Assembly: GCF_000321225.1 (NCBI RefSeq)
Contig: NW_004450479.1
Coordinates: forward strand, 1,703,019 to 1,767,018
Direction: 5' to 3'
Origin: Odobenus rosmarus divergens
Lineage: Eukaryota > Chordata > Mammalia > Carnivora > Odobenidae
Length of the DNA: 64,000 nucleotides
Shown here piece after piece: positions 12,640 through 25,072 of the stretch. The first letter of the stretch is position 1; each line of letters begins with the position of its first letter. The position numbers and the translations under genes were made by a program. Under the pieces are notes generated by a model. It had not been told where the DNA came from and did not search any database. It worked only from the letters and a program-made list of their open reading frames with translations.

Positions 12640-13165
12640 CAAGGGCAAGTGTGATATGCAATAGGGTGGGTTAGGATTGATTTCTTTGGGATGTGGCATT
12701 TGAGGAAACTTTGAAGGAGACAAGGGAGTTAGTCACTCAGATATAAATCTAGGGAAGAGCATGTCAGGCAGGAACGGCCGTGCAAAAGGGGCAGAGATGG
12801 AGCAATGTGGCTGAAGTCAGGGCCTGGCGGGGAACAAGACATGTGGGTGTTCCAAGGACGTGGCTTGACAGGGGAGCCTCTAGAGGGTTCTGAGTGGAGT
12901 GGTGGATTGGACTTTTTTTTTTTTTTTTTTTTAGTAAGCTCTATGCCCACCGTAGGGCTTGAACTCACAACCTCGAGATCAAGAGTCACATGCCCCACTG
13001 ACTGAGCCATCCGGGCACCCCAGATCTGACTTCTATTTTTAAAGGACCTCTCCACTGCTGTTTTGAGAACTGACTGTCAGAGGGTAGAGGCAGGGAGGCC
13101 AATCCAGGAGCTATGGTGGTCACCCAGGCAAGAGGGGGTGGTGGCCAGGATGGCGGCAGGGAGGG
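12640..13165. repeat. Ancient mammalian interspersed repeat, family not assigned, split by a SINE
   Basis: The two flanks (about 12640-12910 and 13022-13165) read as one element. The left has GGCATTTGAGGAAACTTTGA and AGGAACGGCCGTGCAAA; the right has GATCTGACTTCTATTTTTAA and CTGCTGTTTTGAGAACTGAC. I recognise this order as a recurring old mammalian repeat but cannot name the family safely. Confidence 0.5.
12911..13021 (-). repeat. Short CAN-SINE, reverse orientation
   Basis: A T run at 12911-12932 (the SINE A-tail on the minus strand) is followed by the reverse complement of a CAN-SINE ending at its head (ACTGAGCCATCCGGGCACCC on the plus strand). It is only about 110 bp, so the SINE's internal CT-rich part is missing. 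It lies inside an older repeat. Confidence 0.9.
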
Positions 13166-13880
13166 GGGCCCTGGGTGATTTCTGAGGGTGGGGCCACTGA
13201 GATTCCCACAAAGGCAGGTGAGGAGAGGAGGGAGGGTGATATGTGAGATGGGCCTCACTCCTGCCATGGCCCAGCGAGGGTGCTCGTGAGGGGCAGCGCC
13301 TTCACTTCTGCGTGGTCCAGCCCCCTTGGCCCCTCATTCCTAGAGGCTGTAGAGTCCCCCAGAGCAGCTGGAAGAGGAAACCCACTCCCACCACAAGTGA
13401 CACTTGCCCCCCACTTGTGGACATGGGGGGCTGGGAAGGGGGCCCAGGGCTCTCCCCGGGACCAGTCCCCAGGATGGAGGGGGAGTACAGCCAACAGTGT
13501 GCATGTGGCCGCAAGGCTCCTAGCCGGATCAGCCCCAGGGGTGATGCAGCGCTAACAGATAGGAAGGGGCAGGTGGCCGGACTTCACGGAGGGAGAATCG
13601 GAGCTCAGCCTCGCGCTCTAAGTTTGAGATGCCTTTTTCACATGAAACGGGGTGTCAAGAAGCCCAGACAGGCATAGGAGTTGGGAGCATGGGAGAGAGG
13701 TGGGACGGGGGCCCTGGCGCACACATGGTACTTAAACCACGGGATGGGAGCCCACCAGGAGGGCAAGCGTGGGGGGAGCAGAGGCACCAGCTCAGGGAGG
13801 GAGAAGTGGGGCATCAAGAAGAGGAAGGAGAAGGCAGGCAGGCAGAGGACTGACCCGGAGTGCACGGCCCAGGGCACATG

Positions 13881-14762
13881 NNNNNNNNNNNNNNNNNNNN
13901 NNNNNNNNNNNNNNNNNNNNNNNNNNNNNNNNNNNNNNNNNNNNNNNNNNNNNNNNNNNNNNNNNNNNNNNNNNNNNNNNNNNNNNNNNNNNNNNNNNNN
14001 NNNNNNNNNNNNNNNNNNNNNNNNNNNNNNNNNNNNNNNNNNNNNNNNNNNNNNNNNNNNNNNNNNNNNNNNNNNNNNNNNNNNNNNNNNNNNNNNNNNN
14101 NNNNNNNNNNNNNNNNNNNNNNNNNNNNNNNNNNNNNNNNNNNNNNNNNNNNNNNNNNNNNNNNNNNNNNNNNNNNNNNNNNNNNNNNNNNNNNNNNNNN
14201 NNNNNNNNNNNNNNNNNNNNNNNNNNNNNNNNNNNNNNNNNNNNNNNNNNNNNNNNNNNNNNNNNNNNNNNNNNNNNNNNNNNNNNNNNNNNNNNNNNNN
14301 NNNNNNNNNNNNNNNNNNNNNNNNNNNNNNNNNNNNNNNNNNNNNNNNNNNNNNNNNNNNNNNNNNNNNNNNNNNNNNNNNNNNNNNNNNNNNNNNNNNN
14401 NNNNNNNNNNNNNNNNNNNNNNNNNNNNNNNNNNNNNNNNNNNNNNNNNNNNNNNNNNNNNNNNNNNNNNNNNNNNNNNNNNNNNNNNNNNNNNNNNNNN
14501 NNNNNNNNNNNNNNNNNNNNNNNNNNNNNNNNNNNNNNNNNNNNNNNNNNNNNNNNNNNNNNNNNNNNNNNNNNNNNNNNNNNNNNNNNNNNNNNNNNNN
14601 NNNNNNNNNNNNNNNNNNNNNNNNNNNNNNNNNNNNNNNNNNNNNNNNNNNNNNNNNNNNNNNNNNNNNNNNNNNNNNNNNNNNNNNNNNNNNNNNNNNN
14701 NNNNNNNNNNNNNNNNNNNNNNNNNNNNNNNNNNNNNNNNNNNNNNNNNNNNNNNNNNNNNN
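13881..14762. other. Assembly gap (882 N)
   Basis: A run of N. It lies directly downstream, in minus-strand sense, of the last visible PVALEF exon and probably hides the final PVALEF exon and 3' UTR. Open frames that cross it are artefacts. Confidence 0.99.
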
Positions 14763-14784
14763 GTGCCTGGGGTCGGGGAGCCTA

Positions 14785-16143
<1,359 letters not shown>

Positions 16144-17492
16144 TCAACGCCACCAGGGAACTTCCCTCTGTCCTTCCAGGCCCATCTCATAGCTGCCTCC
16201 TCTGGGAAGCCTTCTTGGTCACCTGAAGCCCCACCTCCTTCCGCCATGACTCCGGGCCCACAGCCTGGGCCTCGCTCTCCCAGACCCCAGACCAGCAGGC
16301 CTTGGGCCTCCCGGCAGGCCGCTCACTGCCTGCAGCGAGTTGGCTCTGCATTGAGCAATGCCCAGATGCTCTGAGCAGGGAGGGCCACTGCCCCCTTTCC
16401 AGTCATCTGCCTACAGGCCCTGTGGACGTGTGCGTGTCACTGTCCTCAGTTCACAGAGAGTCCGTGGCAAACAGGAGCCACCGAGGCAGGCCAGGAGTCC
16501 AGCCAGGAGGGTGGGGGTCTGGTCACAGGCTGAGGGGCCAGCAGGTGGGGACCAGGCTGTCCTGTGGCCCTCGAGGCGGTGCCTTGTGACCTGCTGGGCT
16601 CTCAGGTTGCTGTCCCCAGGGGGGGGGTTGGGTTCTGGGGCTGGTGGCAAAACAGCTATTTCAGAGGCTCCTTGGCCCTCTCAAAAGTTCACGGGCTGGC
16701 AGAACGTTCTGGAACATACTCCCATGTCCAGGAAGGGCAGCCCAGTGGCCCGTGCATCCTGAGGGGAGCTGGGCAGTGGCCGGGGGAGTCTCCTCTCCTC
16801 CCAAAAGAGAAGCCACGGGTCAAAGGTTGCAGCTCAAGCCTGGCAGCCTGGGGGTGCAGGGAGTGCTGGATAGAGCCCCAGGACCGTGACCTCCTTCCTG
16901 ACCCTGGCCGTGCCCCACAGCTGTTCTGTGAAATGGGGAGATCCCTGCCCATCCTGCCCCTTCTCAGGGTCTTGTGAGGAGCCAGGAGGGAAGGGAGATA
17001 CTGGGGAAAGGGCTATGGGGCCTGAGCTGGGTCCCCTGTGCATCATGCCCAAAAGCCGGCTCCTGGGGGGTCGGCCTGGGAGGCGGGGTGGGGGTGGTGA
17101 GCGGGGAGCCAGGACAGACCTGGGCCACAGAGGCCCACAGGACGGGCCCCACCAGCCCACATCCTGAGCTGAGCCCCTGTCCCCCTCTCCCATGCCAGAA
17201 TCTCAGAACTCCATTCTGGAAGGAGGGGTTGTCCCGCCTGCCCCTTGGGGCCCCATCAGAGCCAGTGTCCCACGCTTTATGAAGAAGGGGCTGGGCCAAA
17301 TTCCAGGCCAGGTCTGGCAGAGCCTGGGGTCGACATCCTGTCTGCAGAGCACGCTGGGCGCCCTGGGCTGTGTCTGTTCCCCACCCAGGCCTACCCCACT
17401 GCTCTCGGGAGGTACCCCCCACAGGAAGGCAGGGGAGCCTGAGATCAGAGCTGGTGCGGGGGCAGGACCTGGGGCCTCGGGCTGCTGGCGGT

Positions 17493-17502
17493 TTATTTAT
17501 AG
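17493..17502 (-). promoter_or_regulatory. Perfect MEF2 consensus / TATA-like element
   Basis: TTATTTATAG on the plus strand (CTATAAATAA on the minus) matches YTAWWWWTAR exactly and can also act as a TATA box. It lies in GC-rich DNA about 1.7 kb upstream of the PVALEF ATG and about 1 kb downstream of the other candidate promoter. It may be a muscle enhancer or an alternative start; function is unproven. Confidence 0.35.
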
Positions 17503-18435
17503 CCCTGATCCAGGGCCTGGGATGGCGTCTCACTCACCCCCAGAGGGAAGCCGACATGTCTCACCAGAGCTGGGGGGTGGGGACTGCGGGCACCACACGA
17601 AGCCAGCTCTCTGGTGCCCTGCGCCCCCCTGCCCAGCCTCCTGGGCTGCTCCCACTTTGTCCTCCTCGGTCAGGACCCCTCCCTCCCCCCGCCTCGCTGC
17701 CCTCCACAGCCAAAGCAGGACTGAGCTCTAAAACCTGGCTAAGACCCCCCAGACCCCCACCTGTCCCGGGTATTGCTGTGCCCTGAACGCCCTCCCAAGG
17801 CTGGCAGGGACTTCGCCCCACCCCAGACCACTGTGGACCGCCTGCGTAGCCCTCCTGGGGGCTGTGTTCTGCTTCTAGCATCTGCCAGTGAGTCCCCAAG
17901 TTCAGATGCCGATATGAGAAAAAATGCTGCATGGGCTGGGGGGCCGGGGGGGGGAGGTGACAGAGGCAGGGGCCCCAGCAGATGGGGACTGGGTCCCAGG
18001 TGTCCAGAGCTGACTTCGTGTGCCCGCCGGAGTCAGTGGGTCTGTTGGCCTTGGACCCCGTGCCCGGCCAGGCTCCCTGGCCCCCCAGTCAGCGCCTGGG
18101 TCCCTGAGGTCAGTGAGCAGGTCTCAGCCTCCCCACCCTGCTCCCCCAAACCCTAGCACTTTCTCAGAGGCCCACGTAAGCACATGCGTGCTCACATGCC
18201 CACCCTTGCCGAGGCAGGCGTGCACGGCTGCCTCTAAGACTGGGGCTCCCTTGGGGCTGCGCCTCCCCTTCCGCCTCCTTTTCCTGCCTCCCCTGGACCT
18301 CCCTGGGGTCTCCTCAGCCCCTTGGGCCCCCGCTTGTCCTACGGAGGAGAATGAGGCCACAAGCTTTGGCCACGCAGCATGGGCAGCTGTGGCTGGGCCC
18401 AGAGCCCATACCACCCCTCCCTGGGCAAGGCTCAC

Positions 18436-18544
18436 CTCTGCCTGGTTTCGCTCGAGGGCTCTGGGGAGGCAGGTCAGGCTGGGGGTGCTGATAGTCTGTG
18501 GGAGCTCCAGCTTTTATACCTGCAGCCACTGGGCCTATTTACAG
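18436..18544 (-). promoter_or_regulatory. PVALEF: Candidate PVALEF promoter and leader exon (TATA box, MEF2-like site, splice donor)
   Basis: On the minus strand, TATAAAAG lies at 18518-18511. About 75 bases further downstream is a strong donor, CAGAG|GTGAGC, with the intron starting at 18435. A MEF2-like CTGTAAATAG (18544-18535) lies just upstream of the TATA box. A transcript starting near 18485 would give a leader exon of about 50 nt spliced to the PVALEF acceptor at 15788. This fits the observation that the PVALEF ATG exon begins at an acceptor. No transcript evidence is available here, so this is an inference from motif spacing. Confidence 0.45.
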
Positions 18545-19779
18545 CTTGGGCTGCACCTGTCCTCTCCGCCCCCTGCCCCTCCCGGGCACTCCGGCCTGGC
18601 ACTGGCCTGCCTCCCCCAGGGGCTCACTGGCACTTGGCACATCCACGCCGGGCCGGGCAGACTGACTGTCAGCAGCGCCCGGCCTCCCCAAGCCCAGGGT
18701 GGGGGTGGGGAGAGTGGCCGGCACCGGGGAGCAAGAGGAGTTTCTGTCTGTTGCATTAGGGCCCACCCTGCCCGCTGGCCTTACAGGGTGAGGGTGGTGG
18801 GCCAGGAGAGGGCTGACCAGGCCAGCCAGGGTCACCTAGGATGTGCAGGCCGGCCAGCATGTCCGAGAAGCCACCAGAAGCCCCTGGACAATGGGACCGC
18901 ATCCAGTGAGCAGCCGGGCTGGGCGGCTGTCCTTTGTCCCCAGGTCGCTGTAGGGGGCCAGGGAGACGTGTCAGGGCTGGCCATAAAGGTGAGGGGGAGG
19001 AGAGGCCCGTCTGTCAGGCCACGCTGCCTCCCGCAGTCTCGGGGAGCAGGGCTGTGTGACCCCGGGCAGGGCCGGCCTCTCTGGCTGGGGAGGCCCCTTG
19101 AAAGGACAGTCGCCAGGTTGAGAACGGGGACACCAGAGACCGATGTACCTGAGAGCCCCTCCCAGCTCTGGCCTGCCGGGAGACCCCTCATGTCCGCTGG
19201 TTTTCACAAACGGTGCCATGGCCCAATACCAGGGCAGACCCTGGGGTGCAGCCTGTTCCCAGCCCTGCCCACCACTTTCTCTGCGCGGGTTTCCCTGGTC
19301 ATTCTGTGCAGCGTGGACATGGTGCTGAGATCTGCCTTCTTGGTGTGAGAGTCGCTCACACATCACCGGGAAATTCATATAGCATTTTGTGTGCTACCTT
19401 GTCACAGCTTCATAAGAGGCTGGCGAGCTGAGGACCTTCCAGAAATTTCCAATGGCCATCTGCTGCTGGACCCCAAACAGATCCCAGCATTTTGCTCATA
19501 GAGATGCTATTTCAATGTGCGTCTCTGTCCAGGGGAGTGTCTCCTGCTCCTTGGCAGCGTTCACAAGAGTGGGATGATTGGGACCAACGGTGGAAGGTTC
19601 CACATTCTTCCCCCGACGCTTTCCAACACACCCGAGTGCTCCGTGCTCCAGTGTGGGATGCACACCTGCGCATCCGCACGTACACCGAGGTCCCCAGCAG
19701 GCACACTGACTGCCACCCGACGTACGTGTCCCTACAGCGGAAGGCCGCTCTGCACAAAAGGAATGAACCGCACACCATG

Positions 19780-20097
19780 ATGCGGATGGATCTCGACACC
19801 TTACATCCAGGGAAAGAAGCCAGTCACAGAGGGCCACATAGCGCCTGGTTCCGTTTGTGTAAAATCCCCAGAATTGGCAAATCCATACAGACAGAAAGCA
19901 GGTTGGTGGTTGCCGAGGGCTGGAGGGGAAGGGAGTGAGGAATTCATGTTTAACAGCTTTGGGGTTTGGGAGTGGGGAGAATGTTCTAGAACTTAATAGA
20001 AGTGATGGTTGCACATACTGAGTGCTAAATGCCCCTGAATTGTTCATGTTAAAATGGTTTGCTTTATGTTATATGAACTTCACCTCGATTAAAAAAA
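19780..20097 (+). repeat. L1M-type LINE 3' end
   Basis: The order matches the 3' UTR of L1MA/L1MB elements: GGCAAATCCATACAGACAGA, GGTTGGTGGTTGCCGAGGGC, AAGTGATGGTTGCACATACT, GTTAAAATGGTTTGCTTTAT, and a terminal A run at 20091-20097. The element may extend left towards 19480, but that part is too diverged to call by eye. Confidence 0.85.
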
Positions 20098-21123
20098 AGA
20101 AATATATGGAATGGGAAACGTTGCTTCGAATAAAGCATAAATCAAACAGAAAACATAAATAAGCAGCACTGGAGGGTCTCACAGTGGGACTGGCCCAGCG
20201 TTGAGCCCTGCTCCGCCTGGCGCTCTGGAGGAGGTATCTTCTGGAGGGTCCGGTCCGAGTCCATCTCTGCCTGGGCCGCACATGAGGGGTGGGGAGCCTG
20301 ATGTGAGTTTCCAGGCCCCTGGAACCAGCGCCTGCCCTGAGCTGACAGATGGCCAGCTCCTGGCGGCCCCTCTGGTTTCATTTCTGTCCGGAGTCGGGCC
20401 ACACCTCTGCGCCCGCAGCCCCGGCCCCTGCTCTGGGCTGAGCTGGCCTGGAGGGGTAACGGGAACCACCTCGCAGCTCTGGGGACACTGTCGTCCCAGC
20501 TGGCCTGCTCTCTGCCCCTCCCTCTGCCCTCCAGCCCTGCCTTGAGCCCAAGGAGTGTGAGACCAATTAGCCCTTCCTCTTCAGCGAGCCATGTTGACAG
20601 AAGGACAAGGCTCCTTCGAGCCTCCGCTGCCTCCCAGGTCCTGGCATGTTCCCCTGGGGGTGCCGGGGGTGCCTGGCTGGTTCTGAGCACTGGCACCCTT
20701 GGTGGCTGCCCCCTGCCCTCTGAGGGCTCCTCAGCAAATGCCAGGACCCCTCTCCTCGTCACCCGGCCAAGCACGGCTGTGGTGGGCAGGCCTGTGGAGG
20801 AGAGTTCTGGGGGCGGGCGACAGGCCCAGCCCCTTCTCAGTGGCACCCACCCCCCACAGGTGGGGGCGGGCGGGTGGGGACAATAGGAGCACCTGACCCC
20901 CACCCCTACCCCCCAGGCAGCAGGTCTGGGGTGTGGGTGCGCTGACCCCCCCGGGGGTGAAGTCCCAGCAAGCAGAGTGTCCCTGGGGCGCTGCCGAGCG
21001 TGGGGTTGTGGGCTGAATCCAGGCGAGCTCGTGTGCACAAATGCTCGTGTGTCGTCTTCTTATAGGAGGCGCTCTACGGACGCCGACCTGTGCCCTTGGC
21101 CCTGCCCCTGGGTCCCTCACTTC

Positions 21124-21480
21124 TGTAGCGGGATGAATGGTGCCCCCCAGGAGGTATGTCCGTGTCCTAGTCCTGGGACCTATCGATGGGATCTTGTTTG
21201 GAAACAGCGTCTTTGTCAATGTGCCCACGTTAGGATGGGGCCGTACAGTCAGGATGGGGCCATACTAGATAGGGCTGGGCCCTCAATCCACTGGCTGGGT
21301 GCTTATGAGAACCGGAGAGACTCAGAGAATGGAGTGACATGGCCGTGGGCCACCTGGGCCACCAGGAGCTGGGAGAGGCAGGAGGCGCCTCCCCTATATC
21401 TTTCCAGCGCACAGGCCTGCCAGCAGCTCAGGGCCAGACTCCGGAGCTGTGAGAGTCCATTTCTGCTATTTTAAGGCCCC
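21124..21480 (+). repeat. Old interspersed repeat, copy A (family not assigned)
   Basis: Diagnostic order: GATGAATGGTGCCCCCCAGG, GGATCTTGTTTGGAAACAGC, GGGCTGGGCCCTCAATCCA, ACTCCGGAGCTGTGAGAGTC and TTCTGCTATTTTAAGGCC. This is a well-known mammalian repeat that I recognise by pattern; I do not assign the family. A second, shorter copy lies at 29650-29815. Confidence 0.7.
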
Positions 21481-21984
21481 AGCTCGTGGTCATTTGTCAG
21501 GGTGGCCCCAGGAAACTCACCAAGGCCCCTGCCCAGCACCCCCTGTGCTCTCTGCTTCCTCCTGCCCCCTTTCCCACCTCAGGCCCATCCCTTCATGTGA
21601 CCCTCTCCCCAAGCCTCAGGTGAGGACCTGGGCCAAATGCACAGTAGGCTCCCTCTCTTTATTAGGGGCCTAATCAAGGGGCCCGGAGGTCCCTGGGGCG
21701 GGGGGGCGGCACCAAGGAGGCTGCCACCCGCAGGCTGGCCAGGCTCCTAGACTCCCCAGTGCCTGGCATGGGCAGACCAGGGTGCGCGTTGGGGGCGTGG
21801 ACTGAAGGGGTGCTAGGCCGACGGCAAGCAGTCCCGGGCCTGCCCTCGCCTCAGGCCCCTGGGCGGCTCTGCTCTGGCTGTCGCGTGAATCAGGGTTGCG
21901 CTGTTGCTCATCATGGCTCTCCTCAGTGACTGTGACTCTTCAACACATCACATTAAGGTATTAGCTACCTGATTACTAAGTTGG

Positions 21985-22150
21985 ACAGCTTTACTGAGAT
22001 ATAATTCACACACCATAAAGGTCACTGTTTAGAACGCAGATTCAGGGTTTTGTAAGGGTATCCACAGGGTTGTACAAGCATCACCTCTAATTGCAAAACA
22101 CTTTCAGCACCCCAGAAAGAGGCCCTGCGCCCCTCGGCGGGCACTGCCCA
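21985..22150. repeat. L1M-type fragment
   Basis: AGCTTTACTGAGATATAATT, then CACACCATAAAGGTCACTG, GTTGTACAAGCATCACCTCT and a CAGCACCCCAGAAAG segment follow the known old L1 consensus ('gagatataattcacataccat...'). Related fragments are near 31545-31665 and 35180-35300. Confidence 0.75.
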
Positions 22151-22159
22151 TCCCCCACC

Positions 22160-24030
22160 CCGCCATGTTCCTATGGTTGGGGGCAGTGTGGTCCCTCACA
22201 CGGGTCTGGTTTCTCTCACTGAGCACCTTGTGACAGGCCAGCCCCTTGGGCAGTGGTCACTCAGGTATGTGGGACCCCTGCCCCCCTTTATTAGGCCCAG
22301 CCCCTGTTCTGGCTGTGAAGGTCAGGGGAAGGAGCGGGGCATGTTTTCAGGAACTTTTGGCCATCCCAGGATTGGCAGAAGCCACCCCTGCGGGAACCCT
22401 GGGGTGGGCTGGCCACCCAGATTGGCAGGTCCACCCCTGCCCACCCGCACCCCTGCCCGCACCCCTGCCTGCCCTATAACTGGGACTGGTCTCTCTCACT
22501 GTCTCTGCTGCTGCCACTGGACAAGCAAGGCCCTGTAACTCAGGGCCCACATTGTTGCGTTTTCCTGCTGGTATGCGGGTCCTTTGCCGGACCTGTCTTT
22601 TCTCAGAGGTCTGGGGACTGGACCTCCAGCCTGGAGGCCAAGGAAAGAGTCCCCGGCAGCCTGGCCGGCCCCGGGCAGCTCGGCTCTGCCCTCCACAGGG
22701 CTGAAGTACCTTGTCCTGCCCGGTCAGCCTCATCACGCCAGCCGAGGGGCAGGCTCTCGCTGACCTGGAGGCCTTGGGCTCGAGAGCCCCCGGAAGGACA
22801 GCAGTTCCTGTCTCTGCCTCTGGGAAGCATGCACACAGATGGTCCCCTGAATTGCAGCGCCAGCCTCTTCCTGCCCCATGCCGGGACAGCAGTGCATGCT
22901 TGCTGGCTGGCCTCGCATGGGAAGCCCTGACCCAAGGAACAGACTAATGGTGGGGGGACCCGGGACATCTCTAGTTCAATGGTCACCATGCTCGGGGAGT
23001 AGCAGGAATCCTGGTTCCAGTAAAACCTCAGAGGACCCTGGTTCCCCGGGGCGGGGGGGAAAGGGGTGTCACTATGGTCAAATGGGGTGGGAGTGTTGCA
23101 CCTGGAGCCCCCGGGTCTTCTCCTGCCCTGCTTGTACCCCAGAGGACAATCCAGAACCCCAAAGCTCCGAGATCTGGCCCACCCTCCACCTGAGGCTTCT
23201 GCTACAGGCGGCCCCCAAGTGTTGGGAGTGTGTGCACACACATGTGTGTTCACAGGCAAACTGTGGCGCAGAGAACCGTCTTCTGATCTTGGTCACTGAG
23301 GCCAGCCGTGGTGGTGCAGAGGCTCTGGACAGAGGCTACTTAGGGCCACTGGACATCTCCCCTGCCTGTCCCCCAGGAGCCTCCCTGGACTGGTTGGGGT
23401 CCACGTATGTGGGGCACCTTCTTGGGTGGGGAAGGGAGGTCCCCAGCTGGGGACCCAGCCCCCTTTCCCTGGATACACTCCTAGATCAGCCACCCTCACC
23501 CTCTGTGGCCTCCGACCCTCCTAGCCCCTGGGATCTGAGCACCTGCCACAAACCAGGCCCTCTACTGGCCACTTCAGCTGTGGCTCCTGCATCCTCCACT
23601 GAGGCCTGGGGGCAAAGCGGCTTACAGCAGCCACCACACAGTCAGGGCCGGTAAGGTTCTGGATAGCCTGTTTTCCTCCACAGGCCTGTGGTGGGGTGGG
23701 ATTGCCCCTTCAGGGGACCCTTAAGGTCTGAAGGGGAAGGATGGGACCATTCCTTTGACCTTGGGGTACTTTCTACACAGGGGGCCCCCTTAGAAGAAGA
23801 AGGTCACGTTCTGGCACCCTCTCCCTAAGGGGCCGATTCCTCTGCCAGGAGCACTGAGCCTTGCTCTCCCCAAAGCCTTCCGGGCCCTACTTTGGGCAGG
23901 TGCCCCCTCCTGCCCCCACAACACCCCTGCCCTCCAGCCGGGCCCTGCCAAGGGGTTGTGCTCATCGGGCCAGGGAATGAATGGACGGATGAACGAGCAT
24001 GACCCAAGTTACATAAAGGCCAGATCCCGG
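22160..24030. other. Intergenic region upstream of AATK
   Basis: GC-rich, with no recognisable exon. At 22425-22475 there is a short imperfect tandem of CCCGCACCCCTGC-like units. The long open frames on both strands have no homology that I recognise. Confidence 0.5.
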
Positions 24031-24817
24031 CTACACTGTAACTCCCCCGGCTCCCACAGCGAGGACGGGCGTTGGCCTCACCTCCCCCCGCCCCGCCCGC
24101 CCCCGCGCCCCATGGGCCCCCCTGCAGCGGGCGCCGCAGCGGTGCAAGATGGCGCGGCCTGGGGGGGGCAGACGGTCCCTCGGTGCCCGGCGCCGCCGCG
24201 CCCGCCCCAAACGCCCGGCGCTGTGCACTCCCGGGCGGGGGCGGCCGCCGCCTTCTCCCCGGTCGTCGCAGCGTGGCACAGAAGGGGGTGGCTAGTGCCA
24301 AAATACCCCTCCGCCCCTCCCCGCCCCCCAGCGGGCGATGCCCCAAGGGCGTGGGGCCGGACCCCGAGCCGCCTCTGAAACCTGCGTGTGCGGGCCGGCG
24401 TGCCAGGCCCCGAGCCCCGTGCGCGTGGCCCCCCGCGCGCCTCCGGGCCCCCCCTGCGCGCGCTTTCGTATTCCTCCTGCGTGCCACGGTGCCCACCCCC
24501 GCGTGTGCCGCCGTGCCCTCTCCCGCGTCTCGGGGCCCCCTCCTGCCTCCGTGCCCCCATCCTCCGCACCTCCCCCGCGTCTCCAGGTCTCCCATCCTGC
24601 GTCGCTCTGTCCCCCCTGCCCGTGCCTCCGTGCCTCCTCCCCCGCCCCACGCCCGTCTCCGTGCCCCCCCAGCCTTCTGGTCCCCCCTCCGCGCGTCTCC
24701 GTGCCCCCCCCAGCCGGGGAGGGAGCCCCCCCCCGCGCGCGCTCCCGCCAGCGTTTTCGGACTGCACCAGCCCCGGAGCCCCGCGGCGCCGCGGCCGGCC
24801 GGGCGGAGGCTCCTCAT

Positions 24818-24823
<6 letters not shown>

Positions 24824-24858
<35 letters not shown>
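24824..24858 (+). repeat. CCG trinucleotide repeat in the AATK promoter/leader region, cut by a gap
   Basis: An almost pure (CCG)n run of about 12 units after one CAC interruption, ending exactly where the N run begins. The true length is therefore unknown. It lies about 215 bases upstream of the AATK ATG, plausibly in the 5' UTR. Confidence 0.9.
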
Positions 24859-24923
24859 NNNNNNNNNNNNNNNNNNNNNNNNNNNNNNNNNNNNNNNNNN
24901 NNNNNNNNNNNNNNNNNNNNNNN
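24859..24923. other. Assembly gap (65 N)
   Basis: N run between a CCG repeat and GCGGCGG sequence; the unresolved bases are probably more GC-rich repeat. Confidence 0.99.
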
Positions 24924-25072
24924 GCGGCGGTGGGCGCTCAGCGGCCGGAGGGCAGGGCGCGCTCCGCACCTGCGGCGGCCGCTCGGGCGATGGCGCGGCG
25001 CGGGCCGGGGCCCCGGGCGTCCTGAGCGCAGCGTCAGCCCGGGGGATGCCCGCCGCGCTGCTGGCCCTGGCC

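Noticed and set aside
18020..19348. 442-codon plus-strand open frame upstream of AATK
   Set aside because: No recognisable domain, no codon or splice context, and a composition typical of GC-rich intergenic shadows.
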